64,000 nt of DNA from Oceanimonas doudoroffii (GCF_002242685.1 NZ_NBIM01000001.1:372001-436000), one strand, 5' to 3'; counted from the stretch's first letter, positions 19,362 through 28,414 are shown. The notes: generated by a model not told the origin, from the sequence alone. A program made the numbers and translations.

Positions 19362-21191
19362 ATGAGTCAGCCGTTTGATGCCAGGGCCTTTCTCAAGGTC
19401 GTGACCGAGCAACCCGGCGTCTACATGATGTATGACGCCGGGGGCGAGGTAATCTATGTGGGCAAGGCCAAAAACCTCAGGAAACGGCTTTCCTCCTATT
19501 TTCGCGCCAGCGTCAGTGGCGAGAAGACCCGAGCCCTGGTGCGCCAGATTGCCGATGTGCAGGTGACGGTGACCCACACCGAAACCGAAGCGCTGATCCT
19601 GGAGCACAACCTGATCAAGCAGCACCTGCCCAAATACAACGTGCTGCTGCGGGACGACAAGTCCTATCCCTATATTCTTATCTCCGATCACACTCATCCA
19701 CGCATCAACATTCACCGTGGCGCCCGCAAGAAACGGGGCGAGTATTTCGGCCCATATCCCAACGGTAATTCGGTGCGTGAAAGCCTGCATCTGATGCAGA
19801 AGCTGTTTCCGGTGCGTCAGTGCGAAGACAGTGTCTATGCCAATCGCAGCCGCCCCTGCCTGCTGTATCAGCTCAAGCGCTGTGCCGGCCCCTGCGTAAA
19901 GGGGCTGATCAGCGACGAAGAATATGCTCATCAGGTGCAACTGGCCCGGTTGTTTCTCCAGGGCAAGAACCAGCAGGTGCTGACCGACCTGGCCGACAGC
20001 ATGGAGCTGGCCAGCCGCGAGCTGCGCTTTGAAGATGCGGCGCGCTTTCGTGATCAGCTGCAGGCCCTGCGCCGAGTGCAGGAGCAGCAGTTTGTCAGCG
20101 GCAATGTGCTCGACAACCTCGACGTGATTGGCCTGGCCGCCGAGCGCAGCCAGGCCTGTGTGCAGGTGCTGTTTATTCGCCAGGGCAAGGTGCTGGGCGG
20201 GCGCAGCTATTTTCCGCGCATGGCCCCCGACACCGATTCGGAAGAGATCCTGCAAAGCTTTGTGCTGCAGTTTTACCTCTCTGGCGTCAATGGCCGGGAA
20301 GCCCCCGCCGAGGTGCTGCTGGATCGCTCCCTGGCCGATGAGGAGCCGATCAGCGAGACCCTGAGCCAGCACTATGGCCGCCGAGTGCGGCTGCGCAGCG
20401 CCGTGCGCGGTGAGCGGGCCCGTTTTGTCAAGCTGGCCCGTACCAATGCGGAAACCGCCCTGGCCAGCCGGCTGGCTCACCGCAGCACCCAGCGGCAACG
20501 ACTGGCTCAGTTACAGGAAGTGCTGGGGCTGGCCGACATCGCGCGTATGGAGTGCTTTGATATCTCCCACACCATGGGCGAGAAAACCGTGGCGTCGTGT
20601 GTGGTGTTTGATCAGGATGGCCCACGCAAGAGCGATTATCGCCGGTTCAATATCAGTGGCATCACTCCCGGGGATGACTACGCCGCCATGGAGCAGGCCC
20701 TGAGCCGACGCTTTGATGGCGCCGATCCCGATACCCTGCCAGATGTGTTGTTTATCGACGGCGGCCTGGGCCAGCTCAGCAAGGCCGAGGCGGTGGTGGG
20801 GCTGGCGCTGGCCGACAGCCCGAAACAGCCGCTGCTGGTGGGGGTGGCCAAGGGCGTGACCCGCAAGCCCGGGTTGGAAACGCTGATCATGGGCACCAGC
20901 CACGAAGAGCGGCATTTGCCTGCCGATTTGCCGGCACTGCACCTGATCCAGCATATTCGCGACGAATCGCACCGTTTTGCCATTACCGGCCATCGGGCCC
21001 AGCGGGGCAAGGCACGCACCACCAGCAGCCTGGAGTCCATTCCCGGTGTCGGTGCCAAGCGCCGGCAGGCGTTGCTGAAATACCTGGGTGGCTTGCAGGA
21101 AGTAAAGCGCGCCAGCGTGGATGAGCTGGTCAAGGTACCCGGTATCAGCCGCGCGCTGGCAGAAAAGATTCACGATGCGTTGCATCACTGA
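19362..21191 (+). CDS. uvrC: Excinuclease ABC subunit C
   Basis: Dual-incision nuclease of nucleotide excision repair. 609 residues. The N-terminal GIY-YIG domain ([27 protein letters not shown]) makes the 3' cut; a Cys-rich segment ([15 protein letters not shown]) and a UVR motif for UvrB binding follow (about 200-240, [14 protein letters not shown]). The RNase H-like domain ([19 protein letters not shown]) makes the 5' cut, and tandem helix-hairpin-helix motifs end the protein ([25 protein letters not shown]). The uvrY-uvrC-pgsA order is conserved in gammaproteobacteria. Confidence 0.97.
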   Translation: MSQPFDARAFLKVVTEQPGVYMMYDAGGEVIYVGKAKNLRKRLSSYFRASVSGEKTRALVRQIADVQVTVTHTETEALILEHNLIKQHLPKYNVLLRDDKSYPYILISDHTHPRINIHRGARKKRGEYFGPYPNGNSVRESLHLMQKLFPVRQCEDSVYANRSRPCLLYQLKRCAGPCVKGLISDEEYAHQVQLARLFLQGKNQQVLTDLADSMELASRELRFEDAARFRDQLQALRRVQEQQFVSGNVLDNLDVIGLAAERSQACVQVLFIRQGKVLGGRSYFPRMAPDTDSEEILQSFVLQFYLSGVNGREAPAEVLLDRSLADEEPISETLSQHYGRRVRLRSAVRGERARFVKLARTNAETALASRLAHRSTQRQRLAQLQEVLGLADIARMECFDISHTMGEKTVASCVVFDQDGPRKSDYRRFNISGITPGDDYAAMEQALSRRFDGADPDTLPDVLFIDGGLGQLSKAEAVVGLALADSPKQPLLVGVAKGVTRKPGLETLIMGTSHEERHLPADLPALHLIQHIRDESHRFAITGHRAQRGKARTTSSLESIPGVGAKRRQALLKYLGGLQEVKRASVDELVKVPGISRALAEKIHDALHH

Positions 21192-21239
21192 GTGTCATCA
21201 TGCACCATGTAACGGCATAGTCCCATGGTTTAAACAACA

Positions 21240-21794
21240 ATGATAAATGTCCCCAACTCCCTGACGTTTTTTCGCATTCTGCTGATCCCCGTTTTCGTGG
21301 TGCTCTTTTACCTGCCGTTTCACTGGGCCTATTTCTGGGCCGCGGCGATATTTACCCTGGCCGCGGCCACCGACTGGCTGGACGGCTTTCTCGCCCGCCA
21401 GCTGAAGCAGGGCACGCCCTTTGGCGCCTTTCTCGACCCGGTGGCCGACAAGGTGATGGTGGCCACCGCCCTGGTGCTGATTGTGGAAGACTACAGCAGC
21501 CCGCTGGTGACCATTCCCGCCATGTTCATGATCGGCCGGGAAATTGTCATCTCGGCCCTGCGGGAGTGGATGGCCGAGCTGGGCCAGCGTTCCCGGGTGG
21601 CGGTAAGCTGGATTGGTAAATGGAAAACCACCATTCAGATGCTGGCGCTGATCGGCCTTATCTGGCAGCAAAGCATTTACATGATCTGGGCCAGCTATGT
21701 GCTGCTCTATGCGGCCGCCGGCCTGACCCTGTTCTCTGCCTACGACTACCTGCGCGCCGCCTGGGGTGACCTGACCGGCGACAACAAGGCGTAA
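21240..21794 (+). CDS. pgsA: CDP-diacylglycerol-glycerol-3-phosphate 3-phosphatidyltransferase
   Basis: Inner-membrane enzyme making phosphatidylglycerophosphate, the committed step to phosphatidylglycerol and cardiolipin. 184 residues with several membrane helices. The CDP-alcohol phosphotransferase motif is complete: [14 protein letters not shown] followed by [10 protein letters not shown], giving the D-x2-DG-x2-AR-x8-G-x3-D-x3-D pattern. The start is the ATG at 21240 ([16 protein letters not shown]); the ribosome site is weak. It is third in the uvrY-uvrC-pgsA block and directly precedes two tRNA genes. Confidence 0.96.
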   Translation: MINVPNSLTFFRILLIPVFVVLFYLPFHWAYFWAAAIFTLAAATDWLDGFLARQLKQGTPFGAFLDPVADKVMVATALVLIVEDYSSPLVTIPAMFMIGREIVISALREWMAELGQRSRVAVSWIGKWKTTIQMLALIGLIWQQSIYMIWASYVLLYAAAGLTLFSAYDYLRAAWGDLTGDNKA

Positions 21795-21858
21795 GCCGGC
21801 AAAACAGGGCGTTATAGAATAAAAAATGGGCGAACGGCGCCAATTTACCAGAATACGG

Positions 21859-21886
21859 TTGACTGAGCGGCCGGGCCCATTAAAAT
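21859..21886 (+). promoter_or_regulatory. Sigma70 promoter of the tRNA-Cys/tRNA-Leu pair
   Basis: TTGACT (21859-21864) and TAAAAT (21881-21886) with a 16-base spacer, 24 bases upstream of the mature tRNA-Cys 5' end. The sequence after the -10 box is GC-mixed, not an obvious discriminator. Confidence 0.7.
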
Positions 21887-21910
21887 GCAGCCCATATCAA
21901 CGACTTCTTT

Positions 21911-21984
21911 GGCGCGTTAGCAAAGTGGTTATGCAGCGGATTGCAAATCCGTTTAGTCCGGTTCGATTCCGGAACGCGCCTCCA
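21911..21984 (+). tRNA. tRNA-Cys (anticodon GCA)
   Basis: Acceptor GGCGCGT pairs with ACGCGCC, with discriminator T and encoded CCA at 21982-21984. The anticodon stem-loop GGATTGCAAATCC places GCA at 21943-21945. The T arm has GGTTCGATTCC. All four arms can be drawn, with a short D arm typical of tRNA-Cys. The placement after pgsA is conserved. Confidence 0.97.
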
Positions 21985-22006
21985 TATTCCTCTCGAATAC
22001 GTCTAC

Positions 22007-22093
22007 GCCCGGATGGTGAAATCGGTAGACACAAGGGATTTAAAATCCCTCGCTCGCAAGGGCGTGCGGGTTCAAGTCCCGCTCCGGGCACCA
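22007..22093 (+). tRNA. tRNA-Leu (anticodon TAA)
   Basis: Acceptor GCCCGGA pairs with TCCGGGC, discriminator A, and CCA is encoded at 22091-22093. The anticodon stem AGGGA/TCCCT encloses loop TTTAAAA, giving TAA at 22041-22043. The long variable arm (CGCTCGCAAGGGCG) marks it as class II Leu. It is 22 bases after tRNA-Cys, so the two are co-transcribed. Its 3' end borders the phage-like island. Confidence 0.97.
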
Positions 22094-22422
22094 TGTAAAT
22101 CAAGCAGTTAGCAAACTCTTCGCAGTATCCCACCTCGGTTTTCGATCTTCCCCAGTACATTATTCTCTATCTGTGTTCAGCCATTGGCGCCAGAACCCCA
22201 TGACTAGCCTTTGCGCATTATAGTCTGCCCGCTCGTCCCCCTTACTTGGCTCACATTCGAGGAGAAATGCAGATTAACCTACCTTGTGAACCGAAAATAA
22301 GTCAGCCTCAGGTCTTCCTAAAGAAAATTCGGCCATGAGTACGCGGACTCATGGCGTTTAAACGCATTCGCCATCGCCCTGACGGAATCAGGCCCAGGGG
22401 AAAAATAAAGTGTTATTCACAC
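22094..22422. other. Non-coding stretch after tRNA-Leu
   Basis: No open frame with a credible ribosome site was found, and no repeat of the tRNA-Leu 3' end was seen by eye. The sequence is visibly less GC-rich than the core genes around it. The only clear structure is the hairpin at 22332-22355, listed separately. It may be the left border of an integrated element. Confidence 0.5.
22326..22355 (-). terminator. Minus-strand terminator for the zinc-ribbon/methyltransferase genes
   Basis: A perfect nine-base stem GCCATGAGT (22332-22340) / ACTCATGGC (22347-22355) with a six-base loop. Read on the minus strand it is followed by CGAATTTTCTTT, and it lies 67 bases past the zinc-ribbon stop codon. 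Confidence 0.7.
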
Positions 22423-22665
22423 TCAGCAGGTTGCAATCGGCTGAGTCTGAGGCTTTGCATTCGATCTGCAGCCCGGACACCAGGATTGCACTATGGTACT
22501 GCCGTCTTCCATGGTTCTCATGCCAAAGGATTCGTAAGCATAAAACACATGCTTTCCTTCACTATTGGAGCACTGCGGGCAGCTTTTAAGTCTACCGGAC
22601 GAATGGTTATGGATGATGATGGACTCACTAAGCGAACGTTGACGGCTCTCACAAGTACCTGGCAT
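22423..22665 (-). CDS. Small zinc-ribbon protein, phage-like
   Basis: An 80-residue protein with two Cys pairs, CPQC and CPGC, about 30 residues apart, framing YAYESFGMRTMEDGST. The spacing looks like a zinc ribbon of the small proteins found in prophages, but I cannot name a family. The ATG at 22665 is seven bases behind GGAG; an ATG at 22671 would be too close to it, and a TTG at 22692 has only a weak site. It follows the methyltransferase by 67 bases on the same strand and ends before a minus-strand terminator, so the two probably form one transcript. Confidence 0.6.
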   Translation of the reverse strand: MPGTCESRQRSLSESIIIHNHSSGRLKSCPQCSNSEGKHVFYAYESFGMRTMEDGSTIVQSWCPGCRSNAKPQTQPIATC

Positions 22666-22732
22666 GTTCATGCTCCAAGCTGGTTGAGGCAAGAGCTTAT
22701 CATTGAATATTAATTAAATAAGTTATGTGCGA

Positions 22733-23260
22733 TCAATCACATATCAAGTGACTAAGACCCTTGTCTATACCGAAGCGGTTGCCTTTGTCCCAGATAAACC
22801 AGGCATATTCACAGCTATCCGAGTTGCCACCTACAAATCTTGGTCTGGGAATAATAATGGGCGATTTATCAGGAAAACCTACTTTTTTCCAGAATGGCAC
22901 TCTTCGTTTGCTACCCAGAAAGTTGACCCGTTGCAGATAGGCCATGGTGCCATCAGCGCTTAGCTCGGAAAGCGATTTTTCAATAAAAGCTTCGGTCAAT
23001 GAGAAGGGCGGATTGGTGATAATGATATCCATTTTTCGGGTAAAGGTGGTTTGCAGGTAATCACGGCCCATCGCTATTTCCGCCCAGTGTTTTTGTGGTG
23101 CGGGCAGCCGAATATGATCCCAGATGGCATCGGTACCCCGGCATGGTTCAAGGAAATGATCCGTTTCCCTCATCTGCAGGCGGGAGATCAGGGCGGCTAC
23201 AACTGTGTGAGGGGTTGGGTAAGACTCTCGTGGCACGACTTGGCCGTTGGTACTGCTCAT
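22733..23260 (-). CDS. Phage-type DNA N6-adenine methyltransferase-like protein
   Basis: A 175-residue protein with the amino-methyltransferase catalytic motif NPPF in MDIIITNPPFSLTEAFIEKSLSEL, and an upstream motif FLEPCRGTDAIWDHI that resembles the SAM-binding motif I. A PTPHTVVAALI segment before it matches phage and plasmid methyltransferases that begin with a target-recognition-free core. The start at 23260 is fixed by AGGAGAACGCC; an in-frame upstream extension lacks such a site. The protein is small, so it may be an orphan protective methylase or a shortened one. It is the main evidence for a mobile element next to tRNA-Leu. The substrate is unknown. Confidence 0.7.
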   Translation of the reverse strand: MSSTNGQVVPRESYPTPHTVVAALISRLQMRETDHFLEPCRGTDAIWDHIRLPAPQKHWAEIAMGRDYLQTTFTRKMDIIITNPPFSLTEAFIEKSLSELSADGTMAYLQRVNFLGSKRRVPFWKKVGFPDKSPIIIPRPRFVGGNSDSCEYAWFIWDKGNRFGIDKGLSHLICD

Positions 23261-23370
23261 GGCGTTCTCCTGTTTGGCGAAGGATCCTAAAACAGGATGT
23301 GCCCCGCGGCAAACGGCGCTATCGGTCAATTTTGATCAGACTGTTGACGGAAGCAGTCGTGCAAATCAAA

Positions 23371-23397
23371 GAAAAGCCCCGCTCAACAGCACGGGGC
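23371..23397 (-). terminator. Terminator of the lipoprotein gene (minus strand)
   Basis: GCCCCG (23376-23381) pairs with CGGGGC (23392-23397). Read on the minus strand the hairpin is followed by TTTTCTTT. It lies just past the stop codon at 23421. Confidence 0.85.
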
Positions 23398-23420
23398 ACA
23401 AGAAATGGTTTTATGAACTG

Positions 23421-24005
23421 TCAGCTGCTGATGCGGGCGATGGAGCGGTGCATGGCGCTGTTGTCATCGTCCCGGGCGATACAGTCGTCCATCTGTTTGA
23501 ACAGTCGCTCCAGGCGCTGATAAAGCTGGCGGGTTTCCTGGCCCGAGGGGGGCAGGGGAGAGTAGTCATGGCCATTCAGCCCGAGCGGATCCCGGCGTGC
23601 CGACTCAATGCGGCGAAAGCCATAGGTGGTGCCTTTCACCATGCCCATCAGGGTCAGTTCAAAGCGAATGCTGTCCTGCACCGGCAACAGGCCATAAAGT
23701 CGCGGCCGGTGCTCCACCATGCCTTCCACGTTCAGCATGTCACTGCCGGAATAGTGGATCACCGGGTTGCTCAGCTCCCGCGGCACCAGCAACTGCTCGG
23801 CGCAGCGGCCGGCGGCTTCTTCATTATAGGGGCGGGAAGAGTAAAAACTCAGGCTGGCCAGTTTGGGGGGCTGTTCTCGGGTGACGGCCACGCCCGGAGT
23901 GCTGTCGTCCACCTTTAAGCCATTGCCATTACCCAGGTTCAGTGCGGTCATTTCGGCACACCCGGCAAGCAGCAACAGGGGCCACCAGCGTAGAAAAGAG
24001 ATCAT
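23421..24005 (-). CDS. Putative lipoprotein of unknown function
   Basis: A 194-residue protein with a lipoprotein signal: MISFLRWWPLLLLAGC, giving lipobox LAGC with Cys16 as the lipidation site. The residue after it is Ala, not Asp, so outer-membrane sorting by the Lol rule is expected. The remainder shows no domain I recognise; the C-terminal third is charged and probably helical (GQETRQLYQRLERLFKQMDDC). The ATG at 24005 follows GGAGGTTAAGG; the longer in-frame start would bury the signal peptide. It is transcribed divergently from the L,D-transpeptidase-like gene, and both belong to the cell envelope. Confidence 0.75.
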   Translation of the reverse strand: MISFLRWWPLLLLAGCAEMTALNLGNGNGLKVDDSTPGVAVTREQPPKLASLSFYSSRPYNEEAAGRCAEQLLVPRELSNPVIHYSGSDMLNVEGMVEHRPRLYGLLPVQDSIRFELTLMGMVKGTTYGFRRIESARRDPLGLNGHDYSPLPPSGQETRQLYQRLERLFKQMDDCIARDDDNSAMHRSIARISS

Positions 24006-24176
24006 CCTTAACCTCCGTGTTGTCGAGGGCCGGCTCAGGCCTCCCCCTTTGTTACCACCCTTAAAGTGTGGCCTTGAGTGGGCCAATAAACAAATGGCGG
24101 CGTATAATTTGGTTACAAGCCCATGGACATCGGGCTATCATTCCGACAGGACGTCAGCACGAGTTTATTATTTTTT

Positions 24177-24881
24177 ATGCGCAGTTTAACCGGATTTATC
24201 GCTCCAGCCCTGGTTTTGGGTACTTTGCTTATGTCAGGCCCCGCTTTTTCCTATGCTCACGGCAGCATCGACAACGTACTCTCCGCCTATGGCGAGCTGG
24301 CAGAAATACGTATGCGGCCCCACTTTATGCGGGCCGAGGTCAGCTATCCGCCCAAAGACATCGTGTTGCTGGCCACCAAGGAGGAAAAGGCCCTGGAGCT
24401 GTGGGCCCGCAACGACAGCGGCGACTTTCGCTTTATTCGCCATTACCCGGTGCGCAAGGCCAGCGGTGGCCCGGGCCCCAAGCTGAGGGAAGGCGACAAG
24501 CAGGTGCCCGAGGGTATCTACCGCATTACTCACCTCAACCCGGACAGCCGCTTTCATCTGTCGATGCGGCTCAATTACCCCAATTCCTACGATCTGATGC
24601 GCGCGGCCAAGGAAGGGCGCTCCGATCCGGGCAGCGATATCTACATTCACGGCAAGGCCGAATCGGCGGGGTGTCTGGCCATTGGCGACATCGCCATTGA
24701 AGAGCTGTTTGTGCTGGTCAACCGCATTGGCGTCGACAACACCTCGGTGATCATCGCGCCGCACGATCCGCGCCGAGTGCCCCTCGACGGTTTTGCCGCC
24801 AACCTGCCGCGCTGGGCGGTGGAGCTCTACGCCGATATCTCCCGGGAGTTTGCCAAATACCCTCGCAACGAAGAGATCTGA
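24177..24881 (+). CDS. YafK/DpaA-like L,D-transpeptidase-domain protein
   Basis: Periplasmic protein of 234 residues with a signal peptide (SLTGFIAPALVLGTLLMSGPAFSYA) and a YkuD-type catalytic domain. The active-site motif reads IYIHGKAESAGCLAIGD, giving the HG-x4-S-x-GC pattern with the catalytic Cys. The wider sequence (PKDIVLLATKEEKALELWAR, IRHYPVRKASGGPGPKL) resembles E. coli YafK/DpaA, which removes Braun lipoprotein from peptidoglycan rather than making cross-links. That function is inferred from resemblance. The start is the ATG at 24177, before the signal peptide; the ribosome site is weak, and an upstream ATG at 24123 is also in frame. Confidence 0.8.
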   Translation: MRSLTGFIAPALVLGTLLMSGPAFSYAHGSIDNVLSAYGELAEIRMRPHFMRAEVSYPPKDIVLLATKEEKALELWARNDSGDFRFIRHYPVRKASGGPGPKLREGDKQVPEGIYRITHLNPDSRFHLSMRLNYPNSYDLMRAAKEGRSDPGSDIYIHGKAESAGCLAIGDIAIEELFVLVNRIGVDNTSVIIAPHDPRRVPLDGFAANLPRWAVELYADISREFAKYPRNEEI

Positions 24882-24899
24882 GCCCGGCCGGCTTAAGGG

Positions 24900-26600
24900 T
24901 TAACCGCCCTTAAGCCGGGCATACAGGGTGGTGCGGCTGATGCCCAGTCGCCGCGCCGCCTCGCTTACGTTGCCGTTGCAATCGTCCAGCACCTTTCTTA
25001 TCTGCCGCTCGGTGGCGGATTTCAGATCCTGCACCGCCTCCTGGGTGCGAGCCGGTGTCGGCAGTTCGGGCAAATGCCCGGCTTCAATCACGCCTCCGTC
25101 GGCGAGAATGCCGGCCACCTCCAGCACCTGCCTGAGCTGGCGAATGTTGCCTGGCCAGGAGCTGGCATGCAGGGTGTCCATCAAACCGGCGGCCAGCCGG
25201 CAGTGCTCGCCGTGCAATTCCAGCAGCAATCTTTCCACCAGTGTTTCAAACGCTGAGCGTGCATAGTCGCGCAGGGGCGGCAGGGTCAATTTGTAGCCGT
25301 TCAGGCGAAAATACAGATCTTCCCGAAATCGGCCATCCCGCACCATGGCCTCCAGGTCTTTGTGGCTGGCGGCCACCACGCAGAAGTCCACCGGCTCGGG
25401 CTCATGGCAGCCCAGGGGCACTACCGCCTTTTCCTGCAGCACTCGAAGCAGCCGGGTCTGGGCCGCCAGCGGTAGCTCGCCGATTTCATCCAGAAACAAA
25501 ATGCCCTGATGGGCGGCCCGAATATAACCGGTGCGTCCGGCCTTGTGGCTGCCGGTAAAGGCGCCGGGCGCGTGGCCGAACAGCTCGGCCTCAACCAGCT
25601 CGGTGGGCAGGGCGCCGCAGTTCACCGCCACCAGTGGCCCCTGGGCGCGCCGGCTTTGCTTGTGCAGGCGGCGAACGGTGTGATCCTTGCCGGTGCCGGT
25701 TTCACCCTGCAGCAGCAGGGGCACGCCGTGGTTGAGCAGCTTGAGGCCGGCGGCTTCGGTGGCGTTTTCTGCCACCGGGCGAGAGCGTGCCGGGGCCGGC
25801 CGACGGCTCAGCAGCGCCATGCCGTCACCCCAAGGGGTGAGCTCGCCCTGACGCAGCCGGGCCAACAGGGCGGCGGGGTCCAGTTTTGGCAGCCACTGCC
25901 GGGCCCGACGGTTGGCGCCCAACAGCTGACCGTCTTCACGCAGGGCGATCAACGCCGACCAGGGTTGTTGCAGGCCGGCGGCGTCGCTGGCCAGGCTGAG
26001 CAGCCAGCAGGCATCCTGCTGTTCGCTGACCAGGGCGTTTTCCATGGACAGGGACATCAGCCGGGCGGTGAGCAGCATATCGGCGCTGTGTTCGCCGGCC
26101 TCGCTGGAGATGTTAATCACGCCCAGCAGTTCACCGGTGGGGGATAACACCGGGCTGGCGCTGCAGCTGATGGCAGCGTTGGCGTGCATATAGTGTTGTT
26201 CACCCAGCACGGAAATTTCCTGTTGCTCCAGCAGGGCGGTGCCAATGGCGTTGGTGCCCATGGTCTGTTCATGCCAGCTGGCGCCGGTGGCCAGGGCCAG
26301 GCGACGGGCTCGATCACCAAAGTGGTTGTCGCCGGTGCTCAACAAAATGGTGCCGTCGGCATCGGCAAACAGCAGCCGGCAGGGGCGACCCTGTTGCCAC
26401 TGTTCAAACAGCGGCATGGCCCGTTGCAGCAGGGTTAACAGGTGGCGATGGCGCTGCTGGCGCCGGCGCAGCTCGGCCGGGCTCAGGCAGCAGGGATCGG
26501 CCTGGTGGCCGCGCTGCAGGCCAAAGGTTTGACTGCGTTGCCAGGAGCGAAGCAGCCGCTCGCCGGGCTGCGGGGTTGAGGCAGGATAGGTCATGGTCAT
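24900..26600 (-). CDS. Sigma54-dependent activator, AcoR-like
   Basis: A 566-residue enhancer-binding protein. The N-terminal sensor region contains a GAF-like domain (about 75-190, LLSTGDNHFGDRARRLALATGASWHE and NAIGTALLEQQEISV), the arrangement of AcoR-type acetoin/alcohol regulators. The central AAA+ domain has Walker A GETGTGKD, a sigma54-contact loop reading GAFTGS instead of GAFTGA, and Walker B GILFLDEIGEL. A Fis-type HTH ends the protein (NVSEAARRLGISRTTLYARL). It lies divergently from the aldehyde dehydrogenase gene, whose upstream region has a sigma54 promoter, so it very likely controls that operon. Two start codons, 26600 and 26594, share one ribosome site. Confidence 0.9.
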   Translation of the reverse strand: MTMTYPASTPQPGERLLRSWQRSQTFGLQRGHQADPCCLSPAELRRRQQRHRHLLTLLQRAMPLFEQWQQGRPCRLLFADADGTILLSTGDNHFGDRARRLALATGASWHEQTMGTNAIGTALLEQQEISVLGEQHYMHANAAISCSASPVLSPTGELLGVINISSEAGEHSADMLLTARLMSLSMENALVSEQQDACWLLSLASDAAGLQQPWSALIALREDGQLLGANRRARQWLPKLDPAALLARLRQGELTPWGDGMALLSRRPAPARSRPVAENATEAAGLKLLNHGVPLLLQGETGTGKDHTVRRLHKQSRRAQGPLVAVNCGALPTELVEAELFGHAPGAFTGSHKAGRTGYIRAAHQGILFLDEIGELPLAAQTRLLRVLQEKAVVPLGCHEPEPVDFCVVAASHKDLEAMVRDGRFREDLYFRLNGYKLTLPPLRDYARSAFETLVERLLLELHGEHCRLAAGLMDTLHASSWPGNIRQLRQVLEVAGILADGGVIEAGHLPELPTPARTQEAVQDLKSATERQIRKVLDDCNGNVSEAARRLGISRTTLYARLKGG

Positions 26601-26621
26601 TCTCTTCGCCTGTGCGGAATC

Positions 26622-26641
26622 TGAACACTTGTACTGAACAC
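26622..26641. repeat. Tandem TGAACAC repeats in the divergent regulatory gap
   Basis: TGAACAC occurs at 26622-26628 and 26635-26641 (13 bases apart) and again at 26790-26796 after the sigma54 promoter. The first pair sits about 120-135 bases upstream of the -24 box, the distance expected for an enhancer-binding-protein site. The assignment as a binding site is inference. Confidence 0.35.
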
Positions 26642-26757
26642 CCGTACACTCTCGCTACGGCCCGCCGGGCCAGCCAGCGGGCAACACTGCCCCAGTGTAG
26701 CCCGCAATACCCCGGTACATAAGGCTTGTAACAGGTTTTGTTGTGTAAATGTAAAAC

Positions 26758-26773
26758 TGGCCCCGCCCTTGCA
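26758..26773 (+). promoter_or_regulatory. Sigma54 promoter of the aldehyde dehydrogenase operon
   Basis: TGGCCCCGCCCTTGCA shows GG at -24 and GC at -12 with the required ten bases between, and the full TTGCA of the consensus. It is 42 bases upstream of the ALDH ATG and faces the adjacent sigma54 activator gene. Confidence 0.85.
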
Positions 26774-26815
26774 CTGTTTGACAGGTCACTGAACACACAG
26801 AGCAAGGAGAGCAAG

Positions 26816-28333
26816 ATGATTTATCAGCAACCCGGTCAGCCCGGTGCCGTTGTCAGCTTCAAGGCACAATATCAGAACTACATTGGCGGTGAGTGGATCG
26901 CTCCGGTCGGCGGTCGTTATATAGAGAATACCTCGCCGGTGAATGGCGCGGTGTTTTGTGAAGTGCCCCGCTCCGACGCCGCCGATGTGGATCTGGCGGT
27001 GCAGGCCGCGACCCGGGCCTTTGCCACCTGGGGCAGCACCTCGGTGACCGAGCGCGCCAACCTGATGCTGCGCATCGCCGATCGCATTGAGCAAAATAAA
27101 GAGATGCTGGCGGTGGCGGAAACCTGGGATAACGGCAAGGCCGTGCGTGAAACCCTGGCCGCCGACATTCCCCTGGTGGTGGATCATTTCCGTTACTTTG
27201 CCGGCGCCATTCGCGCCCAGGAAGGCAGCGCCGCCGAGCTGGACTGCAGCACCGCCGTGTACCACTTCCGGGAGCCAGTGGGCGTGGTGGGGCAGATCAT
27301 TCCCTGGAACTTTCCACTGCTGATGGCCGCCTGGAAGGTGGCACCGGTACTGGCTTCTGGCTGCTGCACCGTGCTCAAGCCCGCCGAGCAGACCCCGGCT
27401 TCCATTCTGGTGCTGATGGAGCTGATTGGCGATCTGCTGCCCCCCGGGGTGATCAATGTGGTCAACGGCCTGGGTCCGGAAGCGGGTGAAGCCATTCTGC
27501 GCCACCCCGGCATCGCCAAGCTGGCCTTTACCGGCTCCACCCCGGTGGGGCAGCACGTGCTCAAGGCCGCCGCCGATCGCCTGATCCCGTCCACCGTGGA
27601 GCTGGGTGGCAAGTCGCCCAATATCTTCTTTGAAGACGTGCTGCGCTTTGAGCCCGAGTTCGTGGACAAGTGCATTGAAGGCATGCTGCTTACCTTCTTC
27701 AACCAGGGTGAGGTGTGCACCTGTCCGTCCCGGGCGCTGGTGCAGGAAAGCATTTATGACGACTTTATGGCCCGGGTGCTGGCGCGGGGCCGGGAGATCA
27801 AGCAGGGCAACCCCCTCGACACCGACACCCAGGTGGGGGCGCAGGCGTCCCGGGAGCAGTTCGACAAAATTCTCGGTTACATGGAAATTGGCCGTGCCGA
27901 AGGCGCGCAAATGCTGCTGGGTGGCCAGGCCAACTCCATCAGCGGGCTGGAAAACGGTTTTTACATTCAGCCCACCATTTTCCAGGGCCGCAACAACATG
28001 CGGGTATTCCAGGAGGAGATCTTCGGCCCGGCGGTGGGGGTAACCACTTTCAAGGATGAAGCCGAGGCCCTGGCCATTGCCAACGACACCGAATTCGGCC
28101 TGGGCGCCGGGGTCTGGACCCGGGATGTGAACCGTGCCTACCGCATGGCCCGGGGCATTCAGGCCGGCCGGGTGTGGATGAACTGCTACCACGCCTATCC
28201 CGCCCATGCCGCCTTTGGAGGCTACAAGAAGTCGGGCATCGGCCGGGAAACCCACAAGATGATGCTGGATCACTATCAGCTCACCAAGTGCATGCTGGTC
28301 AGCTACAGCAGCAATCCCCTCGGCTTTTTCTGA
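26816..28333 (+). CDS. NAD-dependent aldehyde dehydrogenase (AldB/ExaC type)
   Basis: A 505-residue ALDH of the AldB/ExaC/AcoD group that oxidises acetaldehyde and related aldehydes to acids. Visible signatures are [18 protein letters not shown], the catalytic Glu in [10 protein letters not shown], the catalytic Cys in [14 protein letters not shown], and the C-terminal [23 protein letters not shown]. The ATG at 26816 follows GCAAGGAGAGCAAG. It is first in a two-gene operon with an iron alcohol dehydrogenase, and its sigma54 promoter and divergent activator suggest induction by an alcohol or aldehyde, ethanol being most likely. The substrate is inferred from family and context. Confidence 0.92.
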   Translation: MIYQQPGQPGAVVSFKAQYQNYIGGEWIAPVGGRYIENTSPVNGAVFCEVPRSDAADVDLAVQAATRAFATWGSTSVTERANLMLRIADRIEQNKEMLAVAETWDNGKAVRETLAADIPLVVDHFRYFAGAIRAQEGSAAELDCSTAVYHFREPVGVVGQIIPWNFPLLMAAWKVAPVLASGCCTVLKPAEQTPASILVLMELIGDLLPPGVINVVNGLGPEAGEAILRHPGIAKLAFTGSTPVGQHVLKAAADRLIPSTVELGGKSPNIFFEDVLRFEPEFVDKCIEGMLLTFFNQGEVCTCPSRALVQESIYDDFMARVLARGREIKQGNPLDTDTQVGAQASREQFDKILGYMEIGRAEGAQMLLGGQANSISGLENGFYIQPTIFQGRNNMRVFQEEIFGPAVGVTTFKDEAEALAIANDTEFGLGAGVWTRDVNRAYRMARGIQAGRVWMNCYHAYPAHAAFGGYKKSGIGRETHKMMLDHYQLTKCMLVSYSSNPLGFF

Positions 28334-28341
28334 TGCACGGC

Positions 28342-28361
28342 GACGCCGCAAGGGCGGCGTC
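28342..28361 (+). repeat. Intercistronic hairpin between aldehyde and alcohol dehydrogenase genes
   Basis: GACGCCGC (28342-28349), loop AAGG, GCGGCGTC (28354-28361), without a T tract. A second short inverted repeat GGGGCC-TC-GGCCCC lies just before the next ribosome site. Probably an mRNA-processing or stability element rather than a true terminator. Confidence 0.5.
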
Positions 28362-28414
28362 CCTTATCGATAAACAACAAAAACGGGGCCTCGGCCCCAA
28401 TAAAGGAGAGCAGC

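Noticed and set aside
22007..23300. att repeat of the tRNA-Leu 3' end bounding the island
   Set aside because: I looked for the T-arm/acceptor sequence beyond the tRNA and found no second copy by eye, so no attachment site is claimed.
26786..28351. Long open frame antisense to the aldehyde dehydrogenase gene
   Set aside because: Same reason: the sense strand is a full-length ALDH with catalytic residues.
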